From positions 1-18,540 of the forward strand of contig DASVWH010000164.1 in NCBI GenBank assembly GCA_036389715.1: 18,540 bases of DNA, written 5' to 3'. Position 1 is the first letter of the stretch. Each line of letters opens with the position of its first letter. The notes beneath the pieces are model-generated. The model saw only the letters and a list, made by a program, of their open reading frames with translations. It was not told where the DNA came from and made no database searches. Of the stretch, positions 6,671 through 14,667 are shown piece by piece. A program made the translations under genes and the position numbers. This stretch comes from DASVWH01 sp036389715 (lineage in GTDB: Bacteria; Acidobacteriota; Blastocatellia; Pyrinomonadales; Pyrinomonadaceae).

Positions 6671-6994
6671 ATGAGCTATTTTCTGGACTGGCGCGAACGC
6701 GCGGGAACGGCCGCCGCGAAGTTTTACAAGACGACGCTCTGGCAGGGCCAGCACCTGATGGTCGGCCTCAACTGTCTTGAGCCGGGGCAGGCGCAGCCGC
6801 CGCACGCGCACCAGGGCGCGGATAAGTTCTACTTCGTGCTCGAAGGCCGCGGGCTCTTCCAAATCGGCGGCGAGGAGCGCGAAGCCCGCGCCGGGACGGT
6901 CGTCATCGCCCCGGCCGGAGTCGAGCACGGCGTCGCCAATACGAGCGACGAACGCCTCTCGCTGCTCGTCAGCATCGCTCCCTGGGCGGGATGA
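6671..6994 (+). CDS. Small single-domain cupin protein
   Basis: A 107-residue cytoplasmic cupin that is one beta-barrel. Motif 1 is visible as PPHAHQGADKFYFVLEG with metal-ligand candidates His45 and His47. The usual glutamate position is occupied by Asp51/Lys52. Motif 2 is GTVVIAPAGVEHGVAN with His86, a good match to the G-x5-P-x-G-x2-H-x3-N pattern. Such proteins may bind a metal and act as small dioxygenases, isomerases or binding domains, and the sequence does not decide among these. ATG at 6671 follows GAGGAG. The next gene begins about 50 bp after the stop on the same strand, so it is likely co-transcribed with the PLP-dependent decarboxylase. Confidence 0.9.
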   Translation: MSYFLDWRERAGTAAAKFYKTTLWQGQHLMVGLNCLEPGQAQPPHAHQGADKFYFVLEGRGLFQIGGEEREARAGTVVIAPAGVEHGVANTSDERLSLLVSIAPWAG

Positions 6995-7044
6995 AACGGA
7001 GGATGATTAAGCGCCGGGGGCTGCGGCGCGTGAAGGATAATCAG

Positions 7045-8628
7045 ATGAGCGACACTGGGCCGGACGAAGTAGAACAGGCGAGAGTCGAACAGGCGAGAGC
7101 TAAGCAGGCGAAAGCCGGGCGGGCGAGGGGAGGCGTTGCGCGCGCCTCATCGCTCGACATTGACGACGAAGCCATGCGCGAGCTGTCGGCGCAGACGGTT
7201 GCGCTCGTGCTCGATTACTTCGCGCGCATCCCGGAGCTGCCGGTCTTTCCCGACACGACCGCCGAACGGATTGCCGCGCGCCTGCCGCAGAGCCTTCCCC
7301 TGGAAGGCGAGCCCCTCGCGCAACTGCTCGAAGATTGCCGCGCCATCCTCAACGGCAGCCGCCATAACGGACACCCGCGCTTTTTCGGTTACGTCGCGTC
7401 GCCTTCGACACCGGTCGGGGCTTTCGCAGACCTGCTCGCCTCGGCGCTCAATCAGAACGTCACCTCCTGGCGCTCGGCCCCGGCCGCGACGGAGATCGAA
7501 AAAACGGTCGTCCGCTGGCTCGGCTCGCTGGTCGGCTACCGCGAAAACGCCGTCGGGCTTTTGACCAGCGGCGGCTCGATGGCCAACCTCAATGCGCTGC
7601 TGATAGCGCACCGCGCCAAAGCGACGGGCGAGCCCTCTGTGAAGGGCCTCTGGAACGCGGGCGCACCCATGACCCTTTACGCTTCCGAGCAGGTTCATCT
7701 CTCGATTCCGAAGGCGGCGGACGTGCTGGGCCTGGGGCGCGAGCAGGTGCGGCTGGTCAAGACGGACGAGCAGTTCCGGCTCGACGTGCGAGATTTGCGC
7801 GCGCGCCTGGCGAGTGATGTACGGGAGGGGCTGCGTCCATTCTGTCTCGTCGCGACCGCGGGCACGGTCAACACGGGCGCGGTTGACCCGCTGGCCGAGA
7901 TCGCACGCGTCGCCCGGGAGCACGACTTATGGCTGCACGTTGACGGCGCTTATGGCGCGCTGGCCGCGCTGGACCAGAATAAGCGCTCTCTCTTCGACGG
8001 CATCGAGCGGGCCGATTCCGTCTCGCTCGACCCGCACAAGTGGCTCTATGCGCCGGTTGATTGCGGCTGCCTGCTGCTCGGCGAGGGAGGGCGTGCGCGC
8101 GCGGCCTTCAACGCGGGCGAAGCCGATTACATCAAAGTGCATGAGAGTACGAACGACGAATCTTTTGCTTTCTGGGATTACGGCATAGAGCTTTCGCGCC
8201 GCTTTCGCGCTCTCAAGGTCTGGATGATGCTCCGCTACTACGGCACGGGCCGCGTCAGCGCCGCCGTCAGCGAGGACAATGCGCTCGCGGCCCTGCTGGC
8301 CGAGCGTGTCAGCGCCGCGGAGGATTTCGAGCTGCTGGCGCCCGTGCAGTTGAGCATCTGCTGCTTTCGCTATGTGCCGCCGGGGATACGGGCGCGGCTC
8401 GCGTCCGCGAATGCGAAGGAGCGCGAGGGCATAAACGCCGGGCTGGACGAGCTGAACCGGCGGCTGATGCACGCGGTGCAGCGCGGCGGGCGCGCCTATC
8501 TTTCAAACGCGAGCCTGCGTGGGCGCTATGCGCTGCGCGCCTGCATCACGAATTTTCGGACGACGCGCGAGGACATCACGACGACGCTCGAAATCATCCG
8601 CGAGGCGGCGCGCGAGCTTGAAGCATGA
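7045..8628 (+). CDS. Group II pyridoxal-phosphate-dependent decarboxylase (aromatic amino acid/glutamate decarboxylase-like)
   Basis: A 527-residue PLP enzyme of the aromatic-amino-acid/glutamate/tyrosine decarboxylase family, expected to act in the cytoplasm on an amino acid. Landmarks are the cofactor-phosphate motif TSGGSMANL, Asp300 in HVDGAYGAL that contacts the pyridine nitrogen, and Schiff-base Lys332 in SLDPHKWLY with the preceding His331. The catalytic domain begins around residue 35, preceded by a charged segment built from four pentapeptide repeats. I chose ATG at 7045 because AAGGA lies about seven bases upstream. An earlier in-frame ATG at 6991 overlaps the cupin stop (ATGA) and would add 18 basic residues, so translational coupling from there is possible. 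Several family members are in fact transaminases or decarboxylases of unknown substrate. Confidence 0.92.
   Translation: MSDTGPDEVEQARVEQARAKQAKAGRARGGVARASSLDIDDEAMRELSAQTVALVLDYFARIPELPVFPDTTAERIAARLPQSLPLEGEPLAQLLEDCRAILNGSRHNGHPRFFGYVASPSTPVGAFADLLASALNQNVTSWRSAPAATEIEKTVVRWLGSLVGYRENAVGLLTSGGSMANLNALLIAHRAKATGEPSVKGLWNAGAPMTLYASEQVHLSIPKAADVLGLGREQVRLVKTDEQFRLDVRDLRARLASDVREGLRPFCLVATAGTVNTGAVDPLAEIARVAREHDLWLHVDGAYGALAALDQNKRSLFDGIERADSVSLDPHKWLYAPVDCGCLLLGEGGRARAAFNAGEADYIKVHESTNDESFAFWDYGIELSRRFRALKVWMMLRYYGTGRVSAAVSEDNALAALLAERVSAAEDFELLAPVQLSICCFRYVPPGIRARLASANAKEREGINAGLDELNRRLMHAVQRGGRAYLSNASLRGRYALRACITNFRTTREDITTTLEIIREAARELEA
7069..7128 (+). repeat. Four 15-bp in-frame tandem repeats at the decarboxylase N-terminus
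   Basis: Units at 7069-7083, 7084-7098, 7099-7113 and 7114-7128 encode VEQAR, VEQAR, AKQAK and AGRAR. The first two differ by one base; the last two have diverged. The segment lies before the conserved catalytic domain and is predicted to be a charged helix or disordered tail. Confidence 0.8.
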
Positions 8629-8807
8629 TGAGCGGAGCTGGCGGCAACATTAGCAACAGATTAACTACAGCGGCACAAAGACCCGCGCACCGGCCTGCGC
8701 AAAACGGGCCTGCCGGGGGTTACCGCTTCTCTCTCTTCGCCTGTGCCCGCGGCGGCTATTAATCGTATGATGACGAATTCGGATTCTTCAACGGGCGGGC
8801 ACGAGGG

Positions 8808-9662
8808 ATGAAAGATAGCGATTACGGGCGCGAGTTGAGCCTGTCGCTGCGGCTGGCGCGCGAGGCCGGTGCGGCGATTCTCGAATACTACGAAGCGCCG
8901 CTGCACGTCGAGCGCAAGGTCGGCGCAGACGAGCACACGGAGCTTGTGACCGACGCCGACCAGGCCGCCAACGAGTTGATCGTCAGCGCCATTCGCCGCG
9001 AGTTTCCCGCGGACGGCATCCTCGCCGAAGAGTCCGTAGACACGGAACGACGCCTCAGCAAAGATCGCGTCTGGATGATTGACCCGCTCGACGGGACCAA
9101 CGGCTTCATCGCGCGCGACGGGGATTTCGCCGTCCAGATAGGGCTCGCCGTCGGCGGCCGGAGCGTGCTCGGCGTCGTTTACCAGCCGCTGCCGGACCTC
9201 CTCTACAGGGCCGTCGAAGGTGAGGGCACATGGATCGAGCGGCCTGGATTCGCGGCCGAACGCGGCGCTGTCTCGGAGCACACGGACTTGACGCAGATGC
9301 GGCTGGCCGCCAGTCGCTCGCACAGGAGCAGGCACATGGACGGAGTGCTCGGCGCGCTCGGCGTCAGGGAAGAGGTGCGGCGCGGCTCGGTCGGCGTCAA
9401 GGTCGGGCTGATCGTCGAACGCCAGTGTGATCTCTACGTGCATCTTTCGCCGCGCACGAAGCAGTGGGACACCTGCGCGCCGGAAGTGATTCTCCGCGAA
9501 GCGGGCGGGCAATTCACGGACCTCTTCGGCGGGCCGCTCTCCTATAACGATGCCGAGGTGCAAAACCGCAACGGCATCATCGCTTCAAACGGCAGGGCGC
9601 ACGGCGAAATCGTCGCACGCCTCGCCCCGCTGCTGGCCGAGTTCGGACGGATGCCGGTCTGA
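8808..9662 (+). CDS. Inositol monophosphatase / 3'(2'),5'-bisphosphate nucleotidase (CysQ-like) family
   Basis: A 284-residue Mg2+-dependent, Li+-sensitive-type phosphatase. The metal-binding signatures are complete: Glu74-Glu75 in ILAEES, Asp92 and Asp95 in WMIDPLDGTNGF, and Asp221 in KQWDTCAPEVILREAGG. The long form with LAEESVDTE and TKQWDTCAPE is typical of CysQ-type enzymes that remove the 3'-phosphate from PAP in sulfur metabolism. Inositol-1-phosphate remains an alternative substrate, so I leave the symbol empty. The start is constrained by an in-frame stop at 8760-8762, and ATG at 8808 is the first candidate. A GAGGG lies directly against it, an unusually tight ribosome-binding site. 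The 179 bp before it have no gene; a TATGAT at 8766-8771 could be a -10 element. Confidence 0.92.
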   Translation: MKDSDYGRELSLSLRLAREAGAAILEYYEAPLHVERKVGADEHTELVTDADQAANELIVSAIRREFPADGILAEESVDTERRLSKDRVWMIDPLDGTNGFIARDGDFAVQIGLAVGGRSVLGVVYQPLPDLLYRAVEGEGTWIERPGFAAERGAVSEHTDLTQMRLAASRSHRSRHMDGVLGALGVREEVRRGSVGVKVGLIVERQCDLYVHLSPRTKQWDTCAPEVILREAGGQFTDLFGGPLSYNDAEVQNRNGIIASNGRAHGEIVARLAPLLAEFGRMPV

Positions 9663-9956
9663 TAAATGAGCCGGAGCGAAAACTGAAGCGAAAACTGAAA
9701 GTGAGGCGGAGCGAAACTGGGTCGAAGCCCGAATAGCTCGCGCGGCCTTCAGATTGAAGCTGTCGGCGGTCGTCGCCCGTCATCTCCGAAGAACCCGGCC
9801 CTGTACAGGCTTTTAGTCTCCGGCCAGATTCCGCAGCCCCTTTCGCTTTTGCCTTTCCGGCGCGGTTCAAGTTAGCATCCGGCGTGTCTGCGTCTTCGGG
9901 GGCTGAACTGCTCCCGTCGAAAGCTCCGATCTTCTTAACTGCCATCATCGAACGTC
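9663..9956. other. 294-bp spacer with short tandem repeat, upstream of the sensor kinase
   Basis: It begins with two perfect 12-bp copies of AGCGAAAACTGA (9675-9698) and a degenerate third copy (AGCGAAACTGG, 9710-9720). A perfect 10-bp palindrome, CCTGTACAGG (9800-9809), lies about 150 bp before the kinase start and could be an operator. There is no gene, no clear -35/-10 pair and no T-tract terminator. Confidence 0.5.
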
Positions 9957-11933
9957 GTGGGTATTAGACCGAAAATCTTCGCGGCATTCTTTACGCTCGG
10001 CATCCTCCCGATGCTGCTCTTGAGCGTGCTCAACTATCTGAACGGAGTGCGGGCGGTCGAAGCGCAGTTGCGCGGCGAGGTGCAGCGCGATGCCCTGCGG
10101 ATTGCGAGCAGTCTCCAGAACAATCTGCGGCAACGCGAAGAATCCCTATCGGCCCTGGCGCGTTCTCCGAGGCTGCGCGAGTACCTGCGCGGCGGGGCGG
10201 CGCAGGAAGGCGCTCCGGCCGTCACGGGCGACAATCGCCAGCCGCCCAATGGCAGCCCATCGTCACAGATAGCCCCCTCGCTGGACCGGGCCGCGCCCGC
10301 CGCCGACAACGTCCCGAGAGAGATTCATGCCGAACTGGAATCATTGCTCCTCGCCAACCAGAAGTACTATGCGGCCGTGACGTGCCTCAACGCACGCAGG
10401 CAGCCCGTCTTCCGTGCCGAACCCGTCAAGGGCGCGGGCGATGTTCCGGCAGTGCGGTTTCAAACGCAGGACTTTCTGCCCTCTACCCTGCTTGCCGACG
10501 AACAGGTTTGGACTGCGACCAGGCAGACGCTTTTGCGTTCGGGCGTCACGCGCGAGGCTTTTGGCCCGGCCCTGCGCTATACGATTCCCCTCTTTAACGA
10601 ACAGGATGAGAGCGCCGCTGTGCAGGGCGCGCTGCTCGTTGATCTCAAGATGGATGCCTTCTTCAGCGAGGCCGCGGGCGAGAGCGGCGGACAGCTCCCG
10701 GCAAATCCGTCGCGCGGCCCTGACGGCCCATCCGTGCCCCGCCTGGCCATCATGCTGGACGACGCCGGAGAGGTCGTCTATCACACGAACGTGGCGCACA
10801 AGTACCAGCCGGTCGCGAGCGCCATGTCGCCCTCGTTTGGGCCCATCGCGGACGCGATGAGAGGCAGGCGCAACGGCTCGGAGTTCTACTATTCGCCGGA
10901 GGGCGACCGCTGGCTGGCGGCTTACGTCCCGGTCGCGCCGCTCAATCTCTCTGTCGCCGTGGCGGGCGATTATGCGGCGGCGGTGAGCGGGTTGAAGTGG
11001 TGGGGCTGGATGAGCATCGGCCTCTCAGCCGTCGTCGGACTGATTGCGGCCGTCTGGCTGACGCTGATGCTGGGGCGCACGGCGCGCAGCATCGAGCAGG
11101 TCACACAGGGCGCTGTGGCCATCGCCAGGGGGAAGCTGGACCAACGCATAGAGGTGCGTTCGAGCGACGAGATACGCCTGCTGGCCGATACCTTCAACGA
11201 CATGAAGGACCGGCTGCGCGAGCAGATTGCGCGCGAGGCGGAGTCCAGGCAGTTCGAGTCCTTCATGCGGCTCTCGGCCATGCTGACGCACGATCTGAAG
11301 AACGCCATCGCCGCCCTCTCGCTGATCGTCAGCAACATGGAGCGCCAGTTTCACCGCGAGGAATTCCGCGCCGATGCGATGGAATCGCTGACGGAAGCGA
11401 CCGATAAGCTGCGCGCTCTGGTCTCGAAGCTGAGCGAGCCGGTGCGGAGCCTGAGCGGGGAATTCAAGCGCCCGCGCCCGACCGACATCGTCCCCGTCAT
11501 CCGTCGCGCGGTTAGTTCGACGGCTCAACCTTCCGTCTCGTTTCACGAAGTGGAGATGCGCCTGCCGCAGTCGGTCATCGCCGTCGTTGACCCCGAGCGC
11601 ATCGAGAAGGTCGTCGAGAATCTGGCCCTCAATGCGCTGGAAGCGATGGGCGCTCAGAAGGGGAAGCTGACCGTCGCGGCCGGACAAGCCGGGGAGCGCG
11701 AGGTCTTCTTCAGCATCAGCGACACGGGGCCGGGGATGACCGAAGAGTTCCAGCGCACGCGGCTCTTTCGCGCCTTTGCGACGACGAAGAAGAAAGGCGT
11801 CGGCCTCGGGCTCTACACCTGCCGCGAAGTGGTCAGGGCGCAGAACGGCCGCATCGAGGTTGAATCTCAGAGAGGCTCTGGCACAACTTTCCGCGTCGTG
11901 TTACCATCGGGCCAGATCATGGGGAGCGATTAA
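9957..11933 (+). CDS. Membrane sensor histidine kinase (PrsK-like) with periplasmic sensor and HAMP
   Basis: A 658-residue two-component sensor kinase. Transmembrane helix 1 spans about 7-27. A periplasmic sensor follows (about 30-345), probably dCache-like with a second fold around LAIMLDDAGEVVYHTN. Helix 2 spans about 350-372 and HAMP about 373-425. The phosphoacceptor is His445 in LTHDLKNAIAALSLIVSN. The ATPase domain has VVENLALNALEAM (N-box), SDTGPGM (G1, Asp589) and GVGLGLYTCREVV (G2), so it should be active. The HDLKN box and the regulator next door resemble PrsK/PrsR of exosortase/exopolysaccharide systems, though classic PrsK has a different membrane portion. The start is GTG at 9957: an in-frame stop at 9936-9938 excludes anything much earlier, and there is no clear ribosome-binding site. 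Its likely partners are the two downstream receivers. Confidence 0.93.
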   Translation: MGIRPKIFAAFFTLGILPMLLLSVLNYLNGVRAVEAQLRGEVQRDALRIASSLQNNLRQREESLSALARSPRLREYLRGGAAQEGAPAVTGDNRQPPNGSPSSQIAPSLDRAAPAADNVPREIHAELESLLLANQKYYAAVTCLNARRQPVFRAEPVKGAGDVPAVRFQTQDFLPSTLLADEQVWTATRQTLLRSGVTREAFGPALRYTIPLFNEQDESAAVQGALLVDLKMDAFFSEAAGESGGQLPANPSRGPDGPSVPRLAIMLDDAGEVVYHTNVAHKYQPVASAMSPSFGPIADAMRGRRNGSEFYYSPEGDRWLAAYVPVAPLNLSVAVAGDYAAAVSGLKWWGWMSIGLSAVVGLIAAVWLTLMLGRTARSIEQVTQGAVAIARGKLDQRIEVRSSDEIRLLADTFNDMKDRLREQIAREAESRQFESFMRLSAMLTHDLKNAIAALSLIVSNMERQFHREEFRADAMESLTEATDKLRALVSKLSEPVRSLSGEFKRPRPTDIVPVIRRAVSSTAQPSVSFHEVEMRLPQSVIAVVDPERIEKVVENLALNALEAMGAQKGKLTVAAGQAGEREVFFSISDTGPGMTEEFQRTRLFRAFATTKKKGVGLGLYTCREVVRAQNGRIEVESQRGSGTTFRVVLPSGQIMGSD

Positions 11934-12116
11934 GAAGAGCATCCCTCAAGGAGAGAGTTACTCTTCCGATGCGCGGCTTTATTGATTTCCCTCTCAGTCT
12001 TTCCTACACAGAAATGGTAGCGCGGCGTTGAACTCGGAATGTCAAAGCTGCCGGGCTGGCAACCTCCGGCGCTGCTAAAGATATTCCCTCTCGGCTGAGC
12101 CTGAGACGTAGCATCT

Positions 12117-13529
12117 ATGAGCGAACAGTCACAGGGAAAAATTACGGTTCTGGTAGTTGACGACGACACTGCCGTGCGCCGTGGCCTGCGCTGGGCGCTG
12201 GCGGATAACTATCGAGTGCTCGAAGCGGGCAGGCGCGATGAGGCAGTCGAACAGTTGCGCCGCGAGAAGGTTGACGTGGTGCTCAGCGACCTGCGCTTGC
12301 CGCCCGCCCTGGATGAGATTACGGAAGGGCTGGCGGTGGTCGAGGCCGCGCGCCTGGAGCGCCCGCCCGTGCCCGTCATCGTCGTCACCGGCAGCGGCTC
12401 GAAGCAGGCGGCGCTCGAAGCCGTGCGGCGCGGCGCTTACGGATTTTTCGAGAAGCCTTTCAATCCAGACGAAGTTCTCCACATCGTGCAACAGGCGGCC
12501 CGCGCGCATCGCCTGGAACAGGAGATCATCCGCCTGCGCTCGGAACTGACGGGCTGCAAGGGCTTCGGCCACCTGATCGGCGGCAGCGCCACTCTCGAAG
12601 CCACTCTCAAGCAGGCGCGCGCCGTGGCCGCGACGAGCGCCACGGTCCTTTTGACGGGCGAGAACGGGACCGGCAAGGAGATTCTGGCGCGCGCTATTCA
12701 CGAAGAGAGCCCGCGCGCCGACAGACCCTTTGTCGCCGTCAGCTGCGCGGCGCTGCCCGAATCCTTGATCGAATCAGAGCTGTTCGGACACGAGAAGGGC
12801 GCGTTCACGGGCGCGTTCCAGGCGCGCAAAGGCCGCTTTGAACTGGCCGACGGCGGAACGCTCTTTCTCGATGAAGTGAGCGAGCTTTCGCCCGCCGTCC
12901 AGGTCAAGCTGCTGCGCGTGCTCCAGGAGCGCTCTTTCGAGCGCGTCGGCGGGAACAAAACAATCACGGTTGACATCCGCCTCATAGCGGCCTGCAATCG
13001 TGACCTTGAGCAGGAGGTCGAGGCGGGCAAGTTCCGCCAGGACCTCTTCTATCGTCTCAACGTCGTGCCGCTGTTGCTGCCGCCCCTGCGCAAGCGGTCC
13101 GAGGACATCCCTCTGCTCGCGGCACACTTTGCCGCCAAGGCCGCCGAGAAGCACGGGCGCACGCCGCCGGAGCTTGACCCCGCATTGATCGAGGCGCTGC
13201 ACGAATATGACTGGCCCGGCAACGTGCGCGAGCTGGAGAATCTCATCGAGCGCCTGGTCGTCCTGACCAGCGGCACGCGGCTCGGCCTTGAGTTCCTGCC
13301 GGATAAGATGTTGCGCTCGATCCCGGAGGCAGCGGCCGTCGCCGACGAGACGACGCTCGAAGGCTCTATCGCCGCGCTCAAGCGCCGGATGGTCGCGGGC
13401 GCTCTGAAAAGCGAAGCGGGCAATAAGGTGGCCGCCGCCAAACGTCTCGGCATCAGCCGCTCCTACCTGCATCGCTTAATCAGCGAGTTTGAGGAAGCGG
13501 CGCCCGCGTCGCCCATCCTGCCCAAATAG
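12117..13529 (+). CDS. Sigma-54-dependent response regulator (PrsR/NtrC-like)
   Basis: A 470-residue NtrC-class activator. The receiver (10-130) has VVDDD, phosphoacceptor Asp58 in SDLRLPP, Thr/Ser in VVTGSG, and Lys113 in FEKPF. The loop after Asp58 (LPPALDEITEGL) is extended, as in PrsR-type receivers. The AAA+ domain (about 152-385) has Walker A GENGTGKE (181-188), the sigma-54-contacting GAFTGA (228-233), Walker B LFLDEV (249-254) and DWPGNVRELENL. The C-terminal Fis-type helix-turn-helix is NKVAAAKRLGISRSYLHRL (436-454). All motifs needed to activate sigma-54 RNA polymerase are intact. ATG at 12117 has no evident ribosome-binding site. It lies 183 bp after the kinase stop, so the pair may share a transcript or have separate promoters. 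Confidence 0.95.
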   Translation: MSEQSQGKITVLVVDDDTAVRRGLRWALADNYRVLEAGRRDEAVEQLRREKVDVVLSDLRLPPALDEITEGLAVVEAARLERPPVPVIVVTGSGSKQAALEAVRRGAYGFFEKPFNPDEVLHIVQQAARAHRLEQEIIRLRSELTGCKGFGHLIGGSATLEATLKQARAVAATSATVLLTGENGTGKEILARAIHEESPRADRPFVAVSCAALPESLIESELFGHEKGAFTGAFQARKGRFELADGGTLFLDEVSELSPAVQVKLLRVLQERSFERVGGNKTITVDIRLIAACNRDLEQEVEAGKFRQDLFYRLNVVPLLLPPLRKRSEDIPLLAAHFAAKAAEKHGRTPPELDPALIEALHEYDWPGNVRELENLIERLVVLTSGTRLGLEFLPDKMLRSIPEAAAVADETTLEGSIAALKRRMVAGALKSEAGNKVAAAKRLGISRSYLHRLISEFEEAAPASPILPK

Positions 13530-13652
13530 CTACGCGCTAACGTCGCCGCGCCTCTGCGCTGCACGCAGCCCCTGCCGCAAGCCTTCTCTGGTCCAACGAG
13601 ACCCGCCCGCATCCCTCCCTGATAAGCCGCGCTCCTTCCGGCCTTCTCGATT

Positions 13653-13670
13653 TGTCTACAAATGTGGACA
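13653..13670 (+). promoter_or_regulatory. BlaI/MecI-type operator-like palindrome, box 1
   Basis: TGTCTACAAATGTGGACA is an 18-bp imperfect dyad. Its core TACAAATGTG matches the TACA-NN-TGTA pattern known for BlaI/MecI-family repressors at every specified position but one. It lies about 195 bp before the receiver gene. No BlaI-family gene is in the window. Confidence 0.55.
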
Positions 13671-13685
13671 CCGCCGCGTCAGACC

Positions 13686-13703
13686 TGTCGTCTGCTGTAG
13701 ACA
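13686..13703 (+). promoter_or_regulatory. BlaI/MecI-type operator-like half-palindrome, box 2
   Basis: TGTCGTCTGCTGTAGACA has a perfect right half (TGTAGACA) and preserved outer TGTC, but a degenerate left half. Its centre is 33 bp from that of box 1, close to three helical turns, so two dimers could bind on the same face of the DNA. Confidence 0.4.
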
Positions 13704-13864
13704 GCGGCCTCGAAATTCAGGTCCGACGGACATCGCCCGGAGACTCTCGAAAGCAAAGAAAAGATGATTTTCTTGAACAAAATCGGACGATTCGGCCGTC
13801 CCCTGGAAGTGCGGTATGAGCGTTGCAGTTAACATTGGTCGAGTAAGACGAGGAGGAGATCAAG

Positions 13865-14257
13865 GTGAAGCCCCGAATTTTGATTGTAGATGACGATGTG
13901 GCCATTACACAGCAGCTGTTCTGGACGCTGTGCGATGATTACGAAGTTATGACGGCCAATGATCTTCAGTCAGCCGTCCGCCGCGCGACCATCTACGAAC
14001 CGGAAATCGCCATCCTCGACATGCATCTGCCGCCCGTGACGGATTCGCCTGAAGTCGGCCTGCGGATTCTCGGATATATCAAGGACCGCTTTCCGTACTC
14101 AAGGGTGCTGGTCATCAGCTCCGGCGCGGACGAAGAGATACAGCGGGCCTGCCTGGCCAACGGCGCTGACGGATTTCTGGATAAGCCGTTCGAGGTCGAG
14201 CAACTGCTGGCGACCGTCCGGCGCATCATGCCGGAGCTCTCGTTGAGCGTTGCCTGA
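13865..14257 (+). CDS. Receiver-only response regulator (130 aa)
   Basis: A single CheY-like receiver domain without an output domain. Acidic pocket residues are in IVDDDV (Asp9-Asp11), the phosphoacceptor is Asp52 in AILDMHLPP, Ser85/Ser86 lie in VISSG, and Lys107 in FLDKPF, so it should be phosphorylatable. Residues 18-30 (QLFWTLCDDYEVM) and the extended loop LPPVTDSPEVGL parallel those of the sigma-54 activator receiver upstream, indicating a common receiver type. The start is GTG at 13865, preceded by GGAGGAG at good distance. It may act as a phosphate sink or intermediate, or bind a partner protein by contact. The upstream operator-like boxes suggest control separate from the kinase and activator genes. 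Confidence 0.93.
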   Translation: MKPRILIVDDDVAITQQLFWTLCDDYEVMTANDLQSAVRRATIYEPEIAILDMHLPPVTDSPEVGLRILGYIKDRFPYSRVLVISSGADEEIQRACLANGADGFLDKPFEVEQLLATVRRIMPELSLSVA

Positions 14258-14667
14258 GTGAAGAGTCTCCAGGGCACACGGGCAAAAGCCTGTGGCCGCC
14301 CGCGTCTCTACACCGGGTGAGCAAAGCGCAGCGCGTTCTCTGATCTTTATTACCGGCTTTTACCTGGCGCTCTTGGCCGCTCCTGTGAGAGAGCGCGCCC
14401 GTGCTCAGTATTGCCGCACGCAGCGGGACGCCCGCACGACGCGGAAAGATTTCTTAAGCTGTTGTCTTGACCCGAAGCGGAGCCTGGACGAACGCCATCC
14501 GGCGCGCTCCTCGTGCTCTTTAAATTGTTAGACGGATAAAAGGCGGACTCCTCACCGGACGCCCGCTCCACTAGCTCTTTGTTAAGACGATTTCGGCCGC
14601 TCGCCCCCTTTTGAGAGGCCGTCAGTGCCCCGCACAGGTGGAATCCCCTCCCGCCGTGCGGAGCCGA
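14258..14667. other. 410-bp stretch without a supportable gene
   Basis: It holds a hairpin CACGGGC-AAAA-GCCTGTG (14277-14294, no T-tract) just after the receiver stop, and a GCGCTCT...AGAGCGC pairing around 14369-14396. The open frames here have no ribosome-binding sites or recognisable domains. It is followed by a strong terminator, so it may be a long 3' untranslated region or a non-coding RNA. Confidence 0.4.

Larger units (their letters stand above)
13530..13864. other. 335-bp regulatory spacer rich in inverted repeats
   Basis: There is no gene here. It contains the two BlaI/MecI-like operator boxes listed separately and a small palindrome GTCCGACGGAC (13721-13731). Further on are an A/T-rich hairpin AAGAAAA/TTTTCTT with a 5-nt loop (13756-13774) and AATCGGACGATT (13781-13792). 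It ends with a strong GGAGGAG ribosome-binding site for the receiver gene. The density of dyad symmetry suggests regulated transcription of that gene. Confidence 0.55.

Noticed and set aside
5673..6674. 333-codon plus-strand open frame
   Set aside because: Antisense shadow of the dienelactone-hydrolase gene, whose catalytic triad and Tat signal are clear; Arg/Ala-rich with no domain.
8661..9563. 300-codon minus-strand open frame
   Set aside because: Antisense to the inositol-phosphatase-family gene with intact metal motifs.
11954..11964. AGAGTTACTCT dyad and a nearby 20-codon frame at 11970
   Set aside because: The dyad is short with a one-base centre. The frame's AAGGAG site is too far from the ATG, and the peptide has no support.
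12054..12080. Possible sigma-54 (-24/-12) promoter upstream of the activator gene
   Set aside because: TGGCA is present, but the GC of the -12 element is one base out of the required spacing and the TTGC core is missing.
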